This document shows positions 63,189 through 64,000 of a stretch of DNA of 64,000 bases, piece by piece. The DNA lies in assembly GCA_963667875.2 (NCBI GenBank), contig CAXXGC010000009.1, positions 769,893-833,892 on the forward strand, given 5' to 3'. A model generated the notes under the pieces. It saw only the letters and a list, made by a program, of their open reading frames with translations. It did no database searches and was not told where the DNA came from. The DNA is from JAEXOD01 sp963667875. Its GTDB lineage: Bacteria > Bacteroidota > Ignavibacteria > Ignavibacteriales > Melioribacteraceae. Position numbers and translations under genes: made by a program. Each line of letters starts with the position of its first letter. Positions within the stretch are counted from its first letter, which is position 1.

Positions 63189-64000
63189 ATGCAACCAGAA
63201 AAAAGGCGAAAAATGCGTTGTATTTATTGTAATAGTTTGAGTACAAAAAAGAACGGTCATAGGGAAATTGTACCAATAAACTTCCATAGAAAAACGGTAC
63301 GCAAGGTAAAACGGTACAAGTGCAATGAATGTGGGAAAACATTCAGCAAAAGAGATGAAAAAAAACAAAGATATAGTTTTCAGGTAAAAATCGAAATAGC
63401 CCGAATGCATTTTGAAGAACGAATGAGTTGTCGAGTGATTTCAAAACGGATCAGAGAAAAATTCTCTATAAATACTACTCCAAGTAAAGTATGTGAAATT
63501 GTAAATGAAATAGCCGAACAGGCGAAATCAAGTTTGGGAATAAAATCAGATTTTTCACCAAGTTGGGAAGGAAACTTAACGATAGATGATAAATATATAA
63601 GCATACATGGTAAGAAATGTTTAACTTTAGTAGCCATTGATAGCAGTGGAGATGTTGTCCATTACGAATTAATTTGGGGAGAAGCCGGACAAAACAAATA
63701 TGATGACTTTTTCTTATTTATAAAAGAAGTTCTAAAGTATCCGGCAAAATCAATAACCACTGATCTTGATATAATGCTTATAAAATCAGTAGCAAAAGTA
63801 TATGGTGAAAAAGTATTGTACCAAAAATGTATTAAACATGCATTAGCTGCTGTGGAAGTAATAATAGAATATAGGCCTGTAATTAGGGAATATTTTAAGC
63901 AAAAAAAAGCATTAGGTGATTTAGTTCAGCAGAATAAAGAATTAATAGAATCATACACGGAGAAAAAAAAGACCCGTGATATAGTTAAAAGCTTGTTTTA
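63189..64000 (+). CDS. insertion-sequence transposase, 3' end outside window
   Basis: A transposase frame open to the window end, so it has no stop here. The ATG at 63189 follows AACGGGGA; a second ATG lies at 63213. The N-terminus has two zinc knuckles, CIYC (about 11-14) and CNECGKTFSKR (about 46-56), then a helical DNA-binding region. The DDE catalytic core starts with the first Asp in NLTIDDKYISIHGKK and the second in ITTDLDIMLIKS. The third acidic residue must lie beyond the window. The zinc ribbon plus DDE layout resembles IS1/IS1595- or MULE-type transposases; the IS family is not certain. Confidence 0.8.
   Translation, partial: MQPEKRRKMRCIYCNSLSTKKNGHREIVPINFHRKTVRKVKRYKCNECGKTFSKRDEKKQRYSFQVKIEIARMHFEERMSCRVISKRIREKFSINTTPSKVCEIVNEIAEQAKSSLGIKSDFSPSWEGNLTIDDKYISIHGKKCLTLVAIDSSGDVVHYELIWGEAGQNKYDDFFLFIKEVLKYPAKSITTDLDIMLIKSVAKVYGEKVLYQKCIKHALAAVEVIIEYRPVIREYFKQKKALGDLVQQNKELIESYTEKKKTRDIVKSLF

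Noticed and set aside
1..64000. CRISPR arrays, tRNA and rRNA genes
   Set aside because: No regularly spaced direct repeats and no tRNA or rRNA hallmark sequence were found on reading either strand; a dedicated scan (for example tRNAscan) would be needed to exclude them formally.

Overview
This 64 kb window is very AT-rich DNA from a bacterial chromosome of the Fibrobacteres-Chlorobi-Bacteroidetes (FCB) group. An Ignavibacteria/Melioribacter-like or related lineage fits best. The main evidence is seven secreted proteins ending in a type IX secretion sorting domain with the motif NYPNPFNPST or a close variant. Membrane-anchored AraC and LytTR regulators, FISUMP and Asp-box (BNR) surface proteins, and dispersed intergenic repeats of a kind common in Bacteroidota point the same way. 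The species cannot be fixed from the sequence alone. No rRNA, tRNA or CRISPR array was seen.

Layout. 1-9.7 kb: the 3' part of a PAS/GAF histidine kinase, small membrane and hydrolase genes, then a membrane-anchored AraC regulator followed by a MacB-like ABC exporter. 9.9-18.9 kb: a lipoprotein, a divergent LytS/LytT-type two-component pair, two sorting-domain surface proteins, a 7TM-DISM-type histidine kinase and a methyltransferase. 18.9-30 kb: a repeat-filled spacer, bacterioferritin, a haloperoxidase-like hydrolase, a di-haem cytochrome, an outer-membrane protein, a second LytS/LytT pair and a giant Asp-box surface protein. 30-39.4 kb: a strongly AT-rich accessory block holding a broken gene, a TIR/deoxyribosyltransferase-like protein, two tandem ~1000-residue multi-GAF proteins whose kinase ends are degenerate, and a RipA-like membrane protein. 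39.6-45 kb: an iron/redox block with a ScdA/RIC-like hemerythrin protein, a LuxR regulator, an OprB-like porin, an FeoA-FeoB fusion and its small Cys-rich partner (not called by simple ORF length). 45.2-50 kb: a candidate conflict/defence cassette of PRTase-CE-like protein, NADAR protein and a nuclease-headed 980-residue protein. 50-62.8 kb: two GT28-like glycosyltransferases, two secreted proteins (one heparinase-like), a serine hydrolase, an ErcA-like alcohol dehydrogenase with an adjacent hybrid kinase, and an orphan sorting tag. 63-64 kb: an insertion-sequence transposase that runs off the window.

The best candidates for something undescribed are the PRTase-CE/NADAR/nuclease cassette (45.3-50.0 kb) and the AT-rich island with the TIR-like protein and the degenerate multi-GAF pair (30.0-39.3 kb). 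All functional statements rest on motif reading and recalled family features. No database search was run.
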